Origin: Streptacidiphilus anmyonensis
GTDB taxonomy: Bacteria; Actinomycetota; Actinomycetes; Streptomycetales; Streptomycetaceae
Assembly: GCF_000787855.1 (NCBI RefSeq)
Contig: NZ_BBPQ01000001.1
Span: 522,598 to 586,597, forward strand
Length of the DNA: 64,000 bases
Reading direction: 5' to 3'
How positions within the stretch are numbered: the first letter of the stretch is position 1; the number at the start of each line of letters is the position of its first letter. This document shows, in pieces, positions 40,738-50,573 of this stretch. Made by a program: the position numbers and the translations under genes. The notes beneath the pieces are model-generated. The model was not told the origin of the DNA, did not search any database, and saw only the letters and a list, made by a program, of their open reading frames with translations.

Positions 40738-41940
40738 ATGACCGAGACGCCCCGGAACCACGCAGACGACCCGTACTCCTCGTCCGTGCCGCCGCTGCCC
40801 GGCTACCAGCCGTCGGCGCACGAGACCCAGCCCCTCGAGGGCACGGTCCACCCCTCCGCCGCGCAGCAGGGGCCCCAGGCGCCGCAGCAGCCCCAGGGTT
40901 ACTACTTCAGCGCCGAGCAGCCGCCGGCCGGGTCCTCCGGGCAGCCGCCCTACGGTCAGCCGCCGTTCGGCCCGCCGGCCGAGCCGCCGGTCGACCCCGC
41001 GGGCGCCGCGTGGCCGCCGCCGGAGCAGCCGCAGCCGAAGCGCCGCTTGAAGCGGCCGGTCGCGCTGATCGCCGCCGTCGCCGTGCTCTCCGCCCTGGCG
41101 GGCGGTGTCGCGGGCGGCCTCATCGGCGAGAAGACCGGCGACCACGCCGCCTACGCCACCAACGCGGTGGTGACCGGCGACAAGTCCAGCACCAGCGACG
41201 TGGCGGCGATCGCCAAGGCCGCCTCCCCGGCCGTCGTGCAGATCACCGTCGACAGCGGCAACAGCGAGGACCTCGGCACCGGCATGGTGCTGACCTCGAC
41301 CGGCCAGATCCTCACCAACTACCACGTGATCTCCGACGCCGCGAACGGCAACGGCGGCACGATCAAGATCTCCTTCAGCAACGGCAAGACCGCGACCGGC
41401 ACCATCGTCGGCACCGACGCGTCCCTGGACGTGGCCGTGATCAAGGCGCAGGGCGTCAGCGGCCTGCCCACCGTCTCCCTCGGCGACTCCGGCCAGGTGG
41501 CGGTCGGCGACCAGGTCGTGGCGATCGGCAACCCGGACGGCCTGACCGGCACGGTCACCTCCGGCATCGTCAGCGCGCTGAACCGCCCCGTCAAGGTCGA
41601 CGTCAGCCCCTCCACCGTTCAGGGGAACGGCGGCTTCGGCCTCCCGTTCTGGCAGGGCGACTCCAGCCGCTCGTACCAGGGCAGCTCCTCGCAGACCGCG
41701 TCCTACAACGCGATCCAGACCGACGCCTCGCTCAACCCCGGCAACAGCGGCGGCCCGCTGCTGAACACCCAGGGCCAGGTCATCGGCATCAACGCGTCGA
41801 TGTACAACTCGAGCAGCAACTCCGGCGGCGGCTCCGGCTCCTCGGAGGCGGGCAGCGTCGGCCTCGGCTTCTCGATCCCGATCAACGCGGCCAAGGCGGT
41901 CCTGCCGCAGCTGCAGTCCGGCCAGAGCATCAACAGCTGA
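40738..41940 (+). CDS. Membrane-anchored trypsin-like (HtrA-type) serine protease without PDZ
   Basis: A 400-residue protease. ATG 40738 was chosen over an in-frame ATG eight codons earlier. Residues 1-104 are a Pro/Gln/Gly-rich cytoplasmic segment, followed by a membrane helix (107-129) and an extracellular chymotrypsin-fold domain. The triad is His196 (LTNYHVIS), Asp231 (TDASLDVAVIKA) and Ser337 (NPGNSGGPLL). HtrA proteins normally continue into a PDZ domain, but this one ends about 30 residues after the protease core with a Ser/Gly-rich loop, so it is a DegP-like protease without PDZ. The two-component genes 70 bp downstream suggest cell-envelope stress control. Confidence 0.92.
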   Translation: MTETPRNHADDPYSSSVPPLPGYQPSAHETQPLEGTVHPSAAQQGPQAPQQPQGYYFSAEQPPAGSSGQPPYGQPPFGPPAEPPVDPAGAAWPPPEQPQPKRRLKRPVALIAAVAVLSALAGGVAGGLIGEKTGDHAAYATNAVVTGDKSSTSDVAAIAKAASPAVVQITVDSGNSEDLGTGMVLTSTGQILTNYHVISDAANGNGGTIKISFSNGKTATGTIVGTDASLDVAVIKAQGVSGLPTVSLGDSGQVAVGDQVVAIGNPDGLTGTVTSGIVSALNRPVKVDVSPSTVQGNGGFGLPFWQGDSSRSYQGSSSQTASYNAIQTDASLNPGNSGGPLLNTQGQVIGINASMYNSSSNSGGGSGSSEAGSVGLGFSIPINAAKAVLPQLQSGQSINS

Positions 41941-42011
41941 CGCCGTTCATGGCAGACAATTGCCTCACGGTATGACGTAGCAACCACAGAGAGCTTCGAG
42001 GAGCAACGGGG

Positions 42012-42730
<719 letters not shown>

Positions 42731-42734
<4 letters not shown>

Positions 42735-44185
42735 GAGCACGCTGGCGCCGGCTGACCCTCCGCGGCCGGCTGGCGACGATGACGGCTGCCGTCGTCACGA
42801 TCGCCGTGGTGCTGTGCTGCGCATTGAGCTGGTACGCGGCCAAGCAGCAGATGCTCGGCCAGGTGAAGGACACTCTGCAGCAGTCGTACGCGCACCCTGG
42901 GGGCGGCGAGCGCCTGACATTTTTGTGCAGCACGAGTAGCGGCCCCACCGGCCACGGCTTCGAACCGACCGACACCACGCCGACCCTGATCTTCGCGAGC
43001 GGACTTAGCTGCCCTTCCTCCGATCCCCGCGCCGTCAAGATCACCGCCAGCGATGTCGCCCTCGCAAACAGCGGCACCGGAGGCCCCAACGCTCCGCACA
43101 CCTTCCGGGAAGGCCGGACGGTGGGGGGTACGCGCGTGATGATCTACACGGTCAGCTACGGCCCGCAGGTCGTCGTCAGCGCGAACGGCACAGAGGTCAC
43201 AGCCGATGTGGCCGTCGCCTTCGCACAACCGCTTGCCCCCGTGGACCACGCGCTCGCGGAACTCGGCCTGCTTCTGCTCCTCATCGGACTCGTCGTCATC
43301 GCCGGAGCGTTGATAGCGGCCTGGTACGTCGCTCGCACCGGGCTAAGGCCGGTAGACAAGCTCACCGCCGCCGTCGAACACATCGCCCGGACCGAAGAAG
43401 TCGGTACGACCATCGAAGTCAACGGCGAAGACGAGATCGCGCGGCTGTCGACCTCCTTCAACTCCATGTCGACCGCGCTCGCGTCCTCGCGGGAGCGGCA
43501 GTCGCAGCTGATCGCGGACGCCGGGCACGAGCTGCGAACGCCGCTGACCTCGCTGCGCACGAACGTGGACCTGCTGGTCCGCAGTGACGACACCGGGCGG
43601 CCGCTGCCGGAGGAGACCAGGACGAGGCTGCTGCGGAACATGAAGGCGCAGATGGGCGAGTTGTCGACGCTCATCGGCGACCTGCTGGAGCTCTCCCGGC
43701 CGACGCGGCCGCAAGGCGCCAAGCCGTTGGAGGTCGTCGCGCTGCACGACATCGCCGCCCGCGCGCTGGACCGGGCGCGGCTGCGCGGGCCCGGGCTGGA
43801 GTTCACCGTCGCCATAGACCCCTGGTACGTCCGCGCGGACGCGCACGCCCTCGAACGGGCCGTCATCAACCTGCTCGACAACGCGGTGAAGTTCTCGCCG
43901 CCCGGGGGCACGATCGACCTCGGCCTGCACTTCGGCACCCTCACCGTCCGCGACCAGGGGCCGGGGATCCCGGAGGAGGACCTCTCCCGGGTCTTCGAGC
44001 GGTTCTGGCGCTCGCCCGCCGCGCGGCAGATGCCGGGCTCCGGGCTCGGCCTCGCGATCGTCTCGCAGACGGTGCAGGACTGCGGCGGCGAGGTCGCCCT
44101 CTCCAACGCCCACCCGGGCACCCTCGCGACCATGAAGCTCCCCGGCGCGCCGACCCCTCCCCCGGAGCTTCCGTCCACTATCTGA
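42731..44185 (+). CDS. Sensor histidine kinase (MprB-like)
   Basis: A 484-residue membrane kinase paired with the preceding regulator (4-bp ATGA overlap). Membrane helices at about 16-34 and 178-200 enclose an extracytoplasmic sensor of ~140 residues that has two cysteines (near 66 and 94) able to form a disulfide. A HAMP linker (200-255) precedes the dimerisation helix with His266 in [18 protein letters not shown]. The ATPase domain has the N-box [36 protein letters not shown] and GSGLGLAIV. The C-terminal dozen residues are Pro-rich. It probably senses envelope protein stress given the upstream protease. Confidence 0.94.
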
Positions 44186-44228
44186 AATGATCTGTCCCAC
44201 CATGTGAATACTGGGCCATCATGCTGAC

Positions 44229-45428
44229 ATGTCCTCAAGTCAGCGTGAGGCCCACGCGTCCCCAGCCGAAGCGACCGCCCCGCAGACCTCCCGGCGCTGG
44301 GTGATGCTCGCGCTCGGGACCGCCGCGCAGACGGCGGCGTGCGCGTTCCTGTACGGGATGCCGTACCTGATCCCGTCGCTGCGCAGCGTGGAGGGGCTGA
44401 CCCTGGCGCAGGCCGGGGTGCTGGTCGCGTGTCCGACGGTGGGGCTGCTGCTGGCGCTGTACGCGTGGGGCGCGGCGACCGACCGGTACGGGGAGCGGTG
44501 GGTGCTGGCGGCCGGGCTCGGGATGGCGACGGTCGCGCTCGGCGCCGCGCTGCTGGTGCACGGGCTGGTGTGGCTCGGGGTGGTGTTCACCGTCGCGGGC
44601 GCGGCGGGGGCGAGTGTGTCGGCCGCCAGCGGGCGGGTCGTGCTGGGGTGGTTCCCACCCGAGCAGCGCGGGCTGGCGATGGGCGTGCGGCAGACGTCGA
44701 CGCCGCTGGGGATGCTGGTCGCGGCGGTGGCGATGCCGCCGATCGCCGCCGCGCACGGCCTGCACGGCGCCGTGCTGTTCGTCGCCGTGCTGTCCGGAGT
44801 GATGGCGCTGCTGACCGCGCTGTTCGTCGTCGACCCGCCGAGGCCGGCGGCCCAGGCCGCCGAGAGCGCGCGGACGCCGAGCCCGTACCGGACGCCGACC
44901 CTGTGGCGGATCCACGGCGCGAGCGCGCTGATGGTGTGGCCGCAGTTCACCGTCGGCGCGTTCGGGCTGGTGTACCTGACCGACGTACGGCACTGGCCCG
45001 CGGTCGCGGCCGGGCAGCTGATGGCCTGCGGCCAGGCGCTGGCGGCGGCGTGCCGGATCGGCGCGGGGCGCTGGTCGGACGCGGTCGGCAGCCGTCTGAA
45101 GCCGATGCGGTCGCTGGCGGCGGCCGTCGGCGTCCTGGGCGCGGGCCTGGTCGTGGCGGGCGACAGCGCGGCGGGAGTGGTGCTGCTGGTCGTCCTGTGC
45201 GGGCTCTCCGCGAGCACGAACGGGCTGTCCTTCACCTCCGTCGCGGAGCTGGCCGGCCCGCGCTGGGCGGGGCGCGCGCTGGCCGTGCAGAACACGGGCC
45301 AGAACCTGACGGCGTCGCTGTGCCCGCCGGTCGTCGGCGCCCTGATCACCGCCGCCGGCTTCGGCCCGGCCTTCGCCGTCGCGGCGGCCTGCGCCTTCGC
45401 CTCGATCGCCGCCCTGCCCCGCGGCTGA
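44229..45428 (+). CDS. MFS transporter (CynX/NarK-like size)
   Basis: A 399-residue, 12-helix major facilitator permease starting at ATG 44229, 43 bp after the kinase stop. Motif A-like GAATDRYGERWVLAAGLGMA follows helix 2. Motif C-like small-residue segments occur (GAAGASVSAASGRVVLGWF), and ERGLAMGVRQTSTPLG is typical of the nitrate/oligopeptide-type or cyanate-type MFS exporters. The codon usage is as GC-rich as in the rest. It is more likely an uptake or export system for organic anions than a drug pump, but substrate is unknown. Not clearly cotranscribed with the two-component genes. Confidence 0.85.
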   Translation: MSSSQREAHASPAEATAPQTSRRWVMLALGTAAQTAACAFLYGMPYLIPSLRSVEGLTLAQAGVLVACPTVGLLLALYAWGAATDRYGERWVLAAGLGMATVALGAALLVHGLVWLGVVFTVAGAAGASVSAASGRVVLGWFPPEQRGLAMGVRQTSTPLGMLVAAVAMPPIAAAHGLHGAVLFVAVLSGVMALLTALFVVDPPRPAAQAAESARTPSPYRTPTLWRIHGASALMVWPQFTVGAFGLVYLTDVRHWPAVAAGQLMACGQALAAACRIGAGRWSDAVGSRLKPMRSLAAAVGVLGAGLVVAGDSAAGVVLLVVLCGLSASTNGLSFTSVAELAGPRWAGRALAVQNTGQNLTASLCPPVVGALITAAGFGPAFAVAAACAFASIAALPRG

Positions 45429-45465
45429 CGGGACGCACGAGCCCCGGGGACGGTTCGGCTCCCCT

Positions 45466-46314
45466 ATGGTCGAACGTATGGACACTGAGGAGCGTGAGGA
45501 GATCGCCGCGCTGCTGGAGCGCGCGGCGGACGCGGACGGGCGGCAGGCCGTCTCGGAGCAGGGGAGGCTGGCCCTGCGCGGCGGGCGGACGGACGTGAAC
45601 CACCTGACCAGCAGGGACGAGCACGGAGTACTCCTCGGGTACGCGCAGATCGACGCCGACTGGACCGCCGAGCTGGTGATCGACCCGGCGCGGCGGCGCG
45701 AGGGCTACGGACGGGGGCTGCTGCGCCGCACGCTGAACAGCGGGGCCCGCAGGGTCTGGGCGCACGGCGGCCACCCGGGCGCCAAGCGCCTGGCGCAGGA
45801 GTTCGACCTCGACCTGGTCCGCGAGCTGCGGCAGCTGCGCCGGACCGGGCCCGCGCCCGCGGTCCCGCCCCTGCCGGAGGGCGTCACCGTGCGGACCTTC
45901 GAGCCGGGGCGGGACGAGGAGGCGTGGCTGAAGGTGAACGCCGCCGCCTTCGCGCACCACCCCGAACAGGGCGCGTGGACCCGTCGCGACGTCGAGGACC
46001 GCGAGGCCGAGCCGTGGTTCGACCCGGACGGGTTCTTCCTCGCCGAGCGCGGCGGCGAGCTCGTCGGCTTCCACTGGACGAAGACCGAGGGCGGGCTCGG
46101 CGAGGTCTACGTGGTCGGGGTCAGCCCGACGGAGCAGGGCAGCGGGCTCGGCAAGGCGCTGACCGCGATCGGACTGCGCCATCTGGGTGAGGTCCGCGGG
46201 CTGCCGACCGTGATGCTCTACGTCGACGCCGATAACCCGGCCGCGCTGCGGGTATACCAACAGGCGGGGTTCACGGTGCACGAGGTGGACCTGATGTTCG
46301 GCGTGCGCGGCTGA
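45466..46314 (+). CDS. mshD: Mycothiol synthase (acetyl-CoA:Cys-GlcN-Ins acetyltransferase)
   Basis: Last step of mycothiol synthesis: acetylates the cysteine amine of Cys-GlcN-Ins. The 282-residue protein carries two tandem GNAT domains. Both acetyl-CoA loops are visible: [21 protein letters not shown] in the first and [20 protein letters not shown] in the second, which is the active one. The signature [25 protein letters not shown] (here cut to its core), [19 protein letters not shown] and [24 protein letters not shown] end ([16 protein letters not shown]) match MshD. Start ATG 45466 or ATG 45478. A little shorter than the mycobacterial enzyme at the N-terminus. mshA is in the same window; other msh genes are elsewhere. 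Confidence 0.94.
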   Translation: MVERMDTEEREEIAALLERAADADGRQAVSEQGRLALRGGRTDVNHLTSRDEHGVLLGYAQIDADWTAELVIDPARRREGYGRGLLRRTLNSGARRVWAHGGHPGAKRLAQEFDLDLVRELRQLRRTGPAPAVPPLPEGVTVRTFEPGRDEEAWLKVNAAAFAHHPEQGAWTRRDVEDREAEPWFDPDGFFLAERGGELVGFHWTKTEGGLGEVYVVGVSPTEQGSGLGKALTAIGLRHLGEVRGLPTVMLYVDADNPAALRVYQQAGFTVHEVDLMFGVRG

Positions 46315-46420
46315 GCCCTCGAGGGGCCGCGCGTCGGTCCCTGCGGTGCCGAAAGGCCTGCAGACGAAGCACAGGCGACCGCCTCAGCTTTCCTGCAGGC
46401 CACGCTGTATTTACCTTGAG

Positions 46421-46453
46421 TTCAAATGCCGTTGCAAAGATCACGAAATGCGA
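46421..46453 (+). promoter_or_regulatory. Possible weak PHO-type repeat upstream of ppk
   Basis: Three 11-bp units in phase (GTTCAAATGCC, GTTGCAAAGAT, CACGAAATGCG) end 57 bp before the ppk ATG. The first starts GTTCA like a PHO unit, but the others diverge from the consensus. The region is distinctly AT-richer than its surroundings, fitting a promoter. Called only as a candidate. Confidence 0.3.
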
Positions 46454-46510
46454 TCCGTCCCGTCACCGCGGCGGCGGGCGGATGACGCCGCGCAGGAGGA
46501 GCCACAGACC

Positions 46511-48733
46511 ATGACAGCCCAGCCTGCCCCGTCACCCTTCCCCGCCAAGTCGGGCCTGTCCGCTCCGGCGGCCGGCCCCGGTTCCGGTACCGTCCTCGTG
46601 CCCGAGGACACCACCCTGCCCGACGGCTTCGACGCCGAGACGCTGCCCGAGAACCGCTTCCTGGACCGCGAGCGCAGCTGGCTCGCGTTCAACGAGCGCG
46701 TACTCGAGCTCGCCGAGGACCCGGAGACCCCGCTGCTGGAGCGGGCCAAGTTCCTGGCGATCTTCGCCAGCAACCTGGACGAGTTCTTCATGGTCCGCGT
46801 CGCCGGCCTCAAGCGCCGTATCGCGACCGGCGTCGCCCAGCGCAGCGCCAGCGGTCTGCAGCCGCGTGAGGTGCTCGACCTCATATGGACACGCTCCCGC
46901 GAGCTGATGGCCCGGCACGCCGCCTGCTTCCACCAGGACGTGCTGCCCGAGCTGTCGGCCGAGGGCATCGAGCTGGTGCGCTGGGGCGAACTGAGCGACA
47001 AGGAGCAGGCGCGTCTGCTCGCGCTGTTCCGGCAGCAGATCTTCCCCGTGCTGACGCCGCTGGCCGTCGACCCGGCGCACCCGTTCCCGTACATCTCCGG
47101 GCTCTCGCTGAACCTGGCCGTCGTCGTGCGCAACCCCGTCAGCGGGCACAAGCACTTCGCCCGGGTGAAGGTGCCGCAGTCGCTGTCGCGGTTCCTGGAG
47201 GCCTCGCCCAACCGGTACGTCCCGCTCGAGGACGTCATGGGCGCGCACCTGGAGTACCTGTTCCCGGGCATGGAGGTGCTCGCCCACCATGCCTTCCGGG
47301 TCACCCGCAACGAGGACCTGGAGGTCGAGGAGGACGACGCCGAGAACATCCTCAAGGCGCTCGAGAAGGAGCTGATGCGGCGCCGCTTCGGCCCGCCGGT
47401 GCGCCTGGAGGTCGAGGAGTCGATCGACCCATACGTGCTGGACCTGCTGGTCCGCGAGCTGAACATCTCCGCGGCCGAGGTGTACCCGCTGCCCGGCCCG
47501 CTCGACCTGACCGGCCTGTTCGCCATCGCGGGCGCCGACCGGCCGGAGCTGAAGTACCGGCCGTTCGTGGCCGGGACCGCGCGGGGCCTCACGGATGTGG
47601 AGTCGGCCTCGCAGCCGGACATCTTCGCCGCCGTCCGCGAGCGGGACGTGCTGCTGCACCACCCGTACGACTCGTTCTCCACCTCGGTGCAGGCCTTCCT
47701 GGAGCAGGCCGCCGCCGACCCGCAGGTGCTGGCGATCAAGCAGACGCTCTACCGCACCTCCGGCGACTCGCCGATCGTGGACGCGCTGATCGACGCCGCC
47801 GAGTCGGGCAAGCAGGTGCTGGTCCTGGTCGAGATCAAGGCGCGCTTCGACGAGCAGGCCAACATCAAGTGGGCCCGCAAGCTGGAGGAGGCGGGCTGCC
47901 ACGTCGTCTACGGCCTGATCGGCCTGAAGACGCACAGCAAGCTCTCCCTCGTGGTCCGCCAGGAGGGCGACACGCTGCGCCGCTACGCGCACGTCGGCAC
48001 CGGCAATTACCACCCGAAGACCGCGCGCCTCTACGAGGACCTCGGCGTGCTGACCGCCGACCCGCAGGTCGGCGCGGACCTGTCCGACCTGTTCAACCGG
48101 CTCTCCGGGTACTCGCGCCGCGAGTCCTACCGCCGCCTGCTGGTCGCGCCGCGCTCGCTGCGCAACGGCCTGGTCAAGCGGATCCACGACGAGATCGCGC
48201 ACCACCGGGCCGGCCGGCCGGCGCGGATCCAGTTCAAGGTCAACTCGATCGTGGACGAGGCGATCATCGACGCCCTCTATCGGGCCTCGATCGCGGGCGT
48301 GCCGGTGGACGTGTGGGTGCGCGGCATCTGCGCGATCCGGGCGGGCGTGCCGGGGCTGAGCGAGAACATCCGGGTCCGTTCGATCCTCGGGCGCTTCCTG
48401 GAGCACTCGCGGATCTTCCTGTTCGAGAACGGCGGGGACCCGGAGGTCTGGATCGGCAGCGCGGACATGATGCACCGCAACCTCGACCGCCGGATCGAGG
48501 CGCTGCTGCGGGTCACCGACCCGGGCCACCGGGCCGAACTGCAGGGGCTGCTCGCACTCGGCATGGCCGACGACACCTCGTCGTGGCACCTGGGCCCGGA
48601 CGGGGTCTGGACGCGGCACGCGCACGACGCCGACGGGCGGCCGCTGCGCAACGTCCAGGAACTGCTCATCGACTCTCGCCGCCGCTCCCGGCGCGGCGAG
48701 GACAGCTGGGGCACACATGCGGGCGCCAGCTGA
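46511..48733 (+). CDS. ppk: Polyphosphate kinase
   Basis: Reversibly polymerises the gamma-phosphate of ATP into inorganic polyphosphate. ATG 46511 follows AGGAGGAG; an in-frame extension upstream (from 46346) is not convincing. The 740-residue protein has a short N-terminal extension, then the PPK1 N-domain ([20 protein letters not shown]), head domain ([20 protein letters not shown]), and two PLD-like catalytic domains with [20 protein letters not shown], the phospho-His region [20 protein letters not shown], and the second-site [19 protein letters not shown]. In streptomycetes PhoP controls this gene. The CHAD and Nudix genes follow. Confidence 0.97.
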   Translation: MTAQPAPSPFPAKSGLSAPAAGPGSGTVLVPEDTTLPDGFDAETLPENRFLDRERSWLAFNERVLELAEDPETPLLERAKFLAIFASNLDEFFMVRVAGLKRRIATGVAQRSASGLQPREVLDLIWTRSRELMARHAACFHQDVLPELSAEGIELVRWGELSDKEQARLLALFRQQIFPVLTPLAVDPAHPFPYISGLSLNLAVVVRNPVSGHKHFARVKVPQSLSRFLEASPNRYVPLEDVMGAHLEYLFPGMEVLAHHAFRVTRNEDLEVEEDDAENILKALEKELMRRRFGPPVRLEVEESIDPYVLDLLVRELNISAAEVYPLPGPLDLTGLFAIAGADRPELKYRPFVAGTARGLTDVESASQPDIFAAVRERDVLLHHPYDSFSTSVQAFLEQAAADPQVLAIKQTLYRTSGDSPIVDALIDAAESGKQVLVLVEIKARFDEQANIKWARKLEEAGCHVVYGLIGLKTHSKLSLVVRQEGDTLRRYAHVGTGNYHPKTARLYEDLGVLTADPQVGADLSDLFNRLSGYSRRESYRRLLVAPRSLRNGLVKRIHDEIAHHRAGRPARIQFKVNSIVDEAIIDALYRASIAGVPVDVWVRGICAIRAGVPGLSENIRVRSILGRFLEHSRIFLFENGGDPEVWIGSADMMHRNLDRRIEALLRVTDPGHRAELQGLLALGMADDTSSWHLGPDGVWTRHAHDADGRPLRNVQELLIDSRRRSRRGEDSWGTHAGAS

Positions 48734-48802
48734 CTCCACTCCCACCTCCTTACCCACGCCCAGGCAAGAGACCGGGCCGAGCAAGCAACGGGGACTGACC
48801 GA

Positions 48803-49855
48803 ATGACGACCGAGAACGAGACGCCCCTCGCCGGGGCCTCCTCGGCCGAGAGCCTGCTGGCCGCGAACCTGGCCGAGCAGGCCGGGCGCTTCCTGCGGGC
48901 CTTGCCCGACGTCGACCTGGGGACGCTGCGCCGGGTCGACGGGGCGCTGCACGGGTTCGGCGCCCTGCTGGATCCCATATGGGCCGAGACCATGCGCGGC
49001 GACCTGGCCGCGCTCGTGGTCACACTGGGCCAGGAGGGCGGCTACACCCGGCGTCTGGCCCGGCTGCTGGCCGCCGTCGACTCGCTGACCTGCACCGACG
49101 CAGCCGTGCCGACGCCGCGTACCGCCGCCGATCCGGTCCGCCCCCCGGACGCGACCGTCGGCGGCCTGCTGGCCCACCACCCCGGCGCACCAAAGGCGCG
49201 GGCGATGCTGGAGCGTCAGCTGACCCTGGCCCGGTCCCGCAGCCACACCGCGGCCCTCCAGGAGCTGGGCTCGTCCCGGTTCCACTCGCTCGCGGACCGG
49301 ATGACGCTGCTCGTCTCCGACCTGCCGCTGCGCGACCCGAGCGCCGCCAACCCGCCCGAGCAGCTGCTGGGGCACCTCGCCCGGATGGGCGAAGCACTGG
49401 AGCTGGCCGTCTCCCGGCTGCCCCTGTCGCGCGCCGGGCTGCCGTACAACGGCGACGCGCTGCACCGCGTGCCCGTCCCCGCCGCGGAGTCCCCGGCGAT
49501 GGCCGCGCACGAGGACGCGGCCTGGACCCGGGCCGGCGCGGCCGTGCGCTACGTCCGGTACGCGCTGGAGGTGTGCCGTCCGCTGCTCGGCGAGCGCACC
49601 GAGCAGCCGCTCGCGGGGCTCGCGGAGCTGGCCGGACATCTGGAACACCAGCAGGAGGCCGCCGACGCGGCCGAGGCGGCGGCGCTCGCGGCGCGCACGC
49701 CGAGAATCACTCCGGCGACGGCATACGTGCTCGGAGTGGTGCATGCTGATCAACGTCTGGAGGTGGAGGCCGCGCGTCACGCCTTCAGCGTGTCCTGGCC
49801 CGCATTCCACAGCTCCGGATGGCTCACCGACCCATGGCTCGCCCGATCGACCTGA
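48803..49855 (+). CDS. CHAD-domain protein with degenerate core motif
   Basis: A 350-residue all-helical protein starting at ATG 48803, 69 bp after ppk. Position and helical layout identify it as the CHAD protein that follows ppk in streptomycetes and binds polyphosphate. The usual basic signature (H-x-MRVATRRLRSAL type) is badly eroded here: the matching helix reads LRRVDGALHGFGALLDP and lacks the histidine and arginine ladder. Other basic segments persist (YTRRLARLLAAVDSL, HHPGAPKARAMLERQLTLAR, AVRYVRYALEVCRPLLGERT). It may have lost polyphosphate binding or use a different surface. Overlaps the Nudix gene by 37 bp if the longest start of that gene is used. Confidence 0.8.
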   Translation: MTTENETPLAGASSAESLLAANLAEQAGRFLRALPDVDLGTLRRVDGALHGFGALLDPIWAETMRGDLAALVVTLGQEGGYTRRLARLLAAVDSLTCTDAAVPTPRTAADPVRPPDATVGGLLAHHPGAPKARAMLERQLTLARSRSHTAALQELGSSRFHSLADRMTLLVSDLPLRDPSAANPPEQLLGHLARMGEALELAVSRLPLSRAGLPYNGDALHRVPVPAAESPAMAAHEDAAWTRAGAAVRYVRYALEVCRPLLGERTEQPLAGLAELAGHLEHQQEAADAAEAAALAARTPRITPATAYVLGVVHADQRLEVEAARHAFSVSWPAFHSSGWLTDPWLARST

Positions 49856-50310
49856 CCGGCCACCCCCAGAAGAAATCGAAGACGACCCACGAGGATCGGG
49901 CACCGCGCAGCATGGAGTTGATCAAGGCCGCGGGCGTCGTCCTGTGGCGCGAGAAGGCCCGTGGCCTCGAACTGGCCCTGGTGCACCGGCCCAAGTACGA
50001 CGACTGGAGCTTCCCCAAGGGCAAGCTGGAGCCGGGCGAGAAGCACCGCGAGGCGGCCCTGCGCGAGGCCCGTGAGGAGACCGGGATGACGGTGCTGCTG
50101 GGCCGTCGTCTGCCGACCCAGCACTACCTCTTCCGAGACCGGATCAAGCGGGTGCGCTACTGGTCGGCCACCGTGCTGACGGGCGGCTTCGTCGCCAACC
50201 GCGAGGTCGACGCGCTGCGCTGGCTGCCGGTCGCGCAGGCGCGGGCCCAGCTGAGCTACGCGCACGACCGGGACCTGGTCGACGCGCTGCTGGAGCAGCT
50301 CGGGCGATGA
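49819..50310 (+). CDS. Nudix hydrolase
   Basis: A cytosolic pyrophosphohydrolase of the MutT/diadenosine-polyphosphate type. The Nudix box is intact: GKLEPGEKHREAALREAREE, ending TGM, with the catalytic RE-x2-EE glutamates. It is preceded by ELALVHRPKYDDWSFPKGK, the extended motif seen in actinobacterial MutT1-like proteins, and followed by YWSATVLTGGF and DALRWLPVAQAR. The start is unclear: ATG 49819 gives 163 residues with overlap of CHAD; ATG 49912 (MELIKAAGVVLWR) gives 132 and avoids the overlap. It is the third gene after ppk, possibly cleaning damaged nucleotides or nucleotide polyphosphates. Confidence 0.92.
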   Translation: MAHRPMARPIDLTGHPQKKSKTTHEDRAPRSMELIKAAGVVLWREKARGLELALVHRPKYDDWSFPKGKLEPGEKHREAALREAREETGMTVLLGRRLPTQHYLFRDRIKRVRYWSATVLTGGFVANREVDALRWLPVAQARAQLSYAHDRDLVDALLEQLGR

Positions 50311-50421
50311 GCCTGCACACTGGTGTGACGGGTGCTACGCGCGTCCCGGTTGTGCCCTGACCGTGCTCTGGCCGTGCCGAAACCGTTACTACCGGTCTGC
50401 GTATCCCGGTGTCCGACACAG

Positions 50422-50465
50422 GTTCACTTTCCGTTCATTTGCGCAGGCCGAACGCTTCACTTCGC
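50422..50465 (+). promoter_or_regulatory. PHO box upstream of pstS
   Basis: Four consecutive 11-bp units: GTTCACTTTCC, GTTCATTTGCG, CAGGCCGAACG (degenerate) and CTTCACTTCGC. Three fit the Streptomyces PhoP direct-repeat consensus GTTCAYYYRGC. It ends 109 bp before the pstS GTG and should make the pstSCAB operon PhoP-activated. This is the clearest PHO box in the window. Confidence 0.9.
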
Positions 50466-50573
50466 GTGCCTAACTTCAAAGTCATCCGGAGGCCGACCGG
50501 CCCTCCTGCTGTCAGTGATGTACCGCTGCCCACGCTCCTCCCCGCGGCAGTGGACCCATGAAAGGGACACCAA

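Noticed and set aside
46532..49903. 1123-codon minus-strand frame opposite ppk and CHAD
   Set aside because: Complement of strongly coding sequence; translation is Gly/Arg/Val/Asp-rich with no motif.
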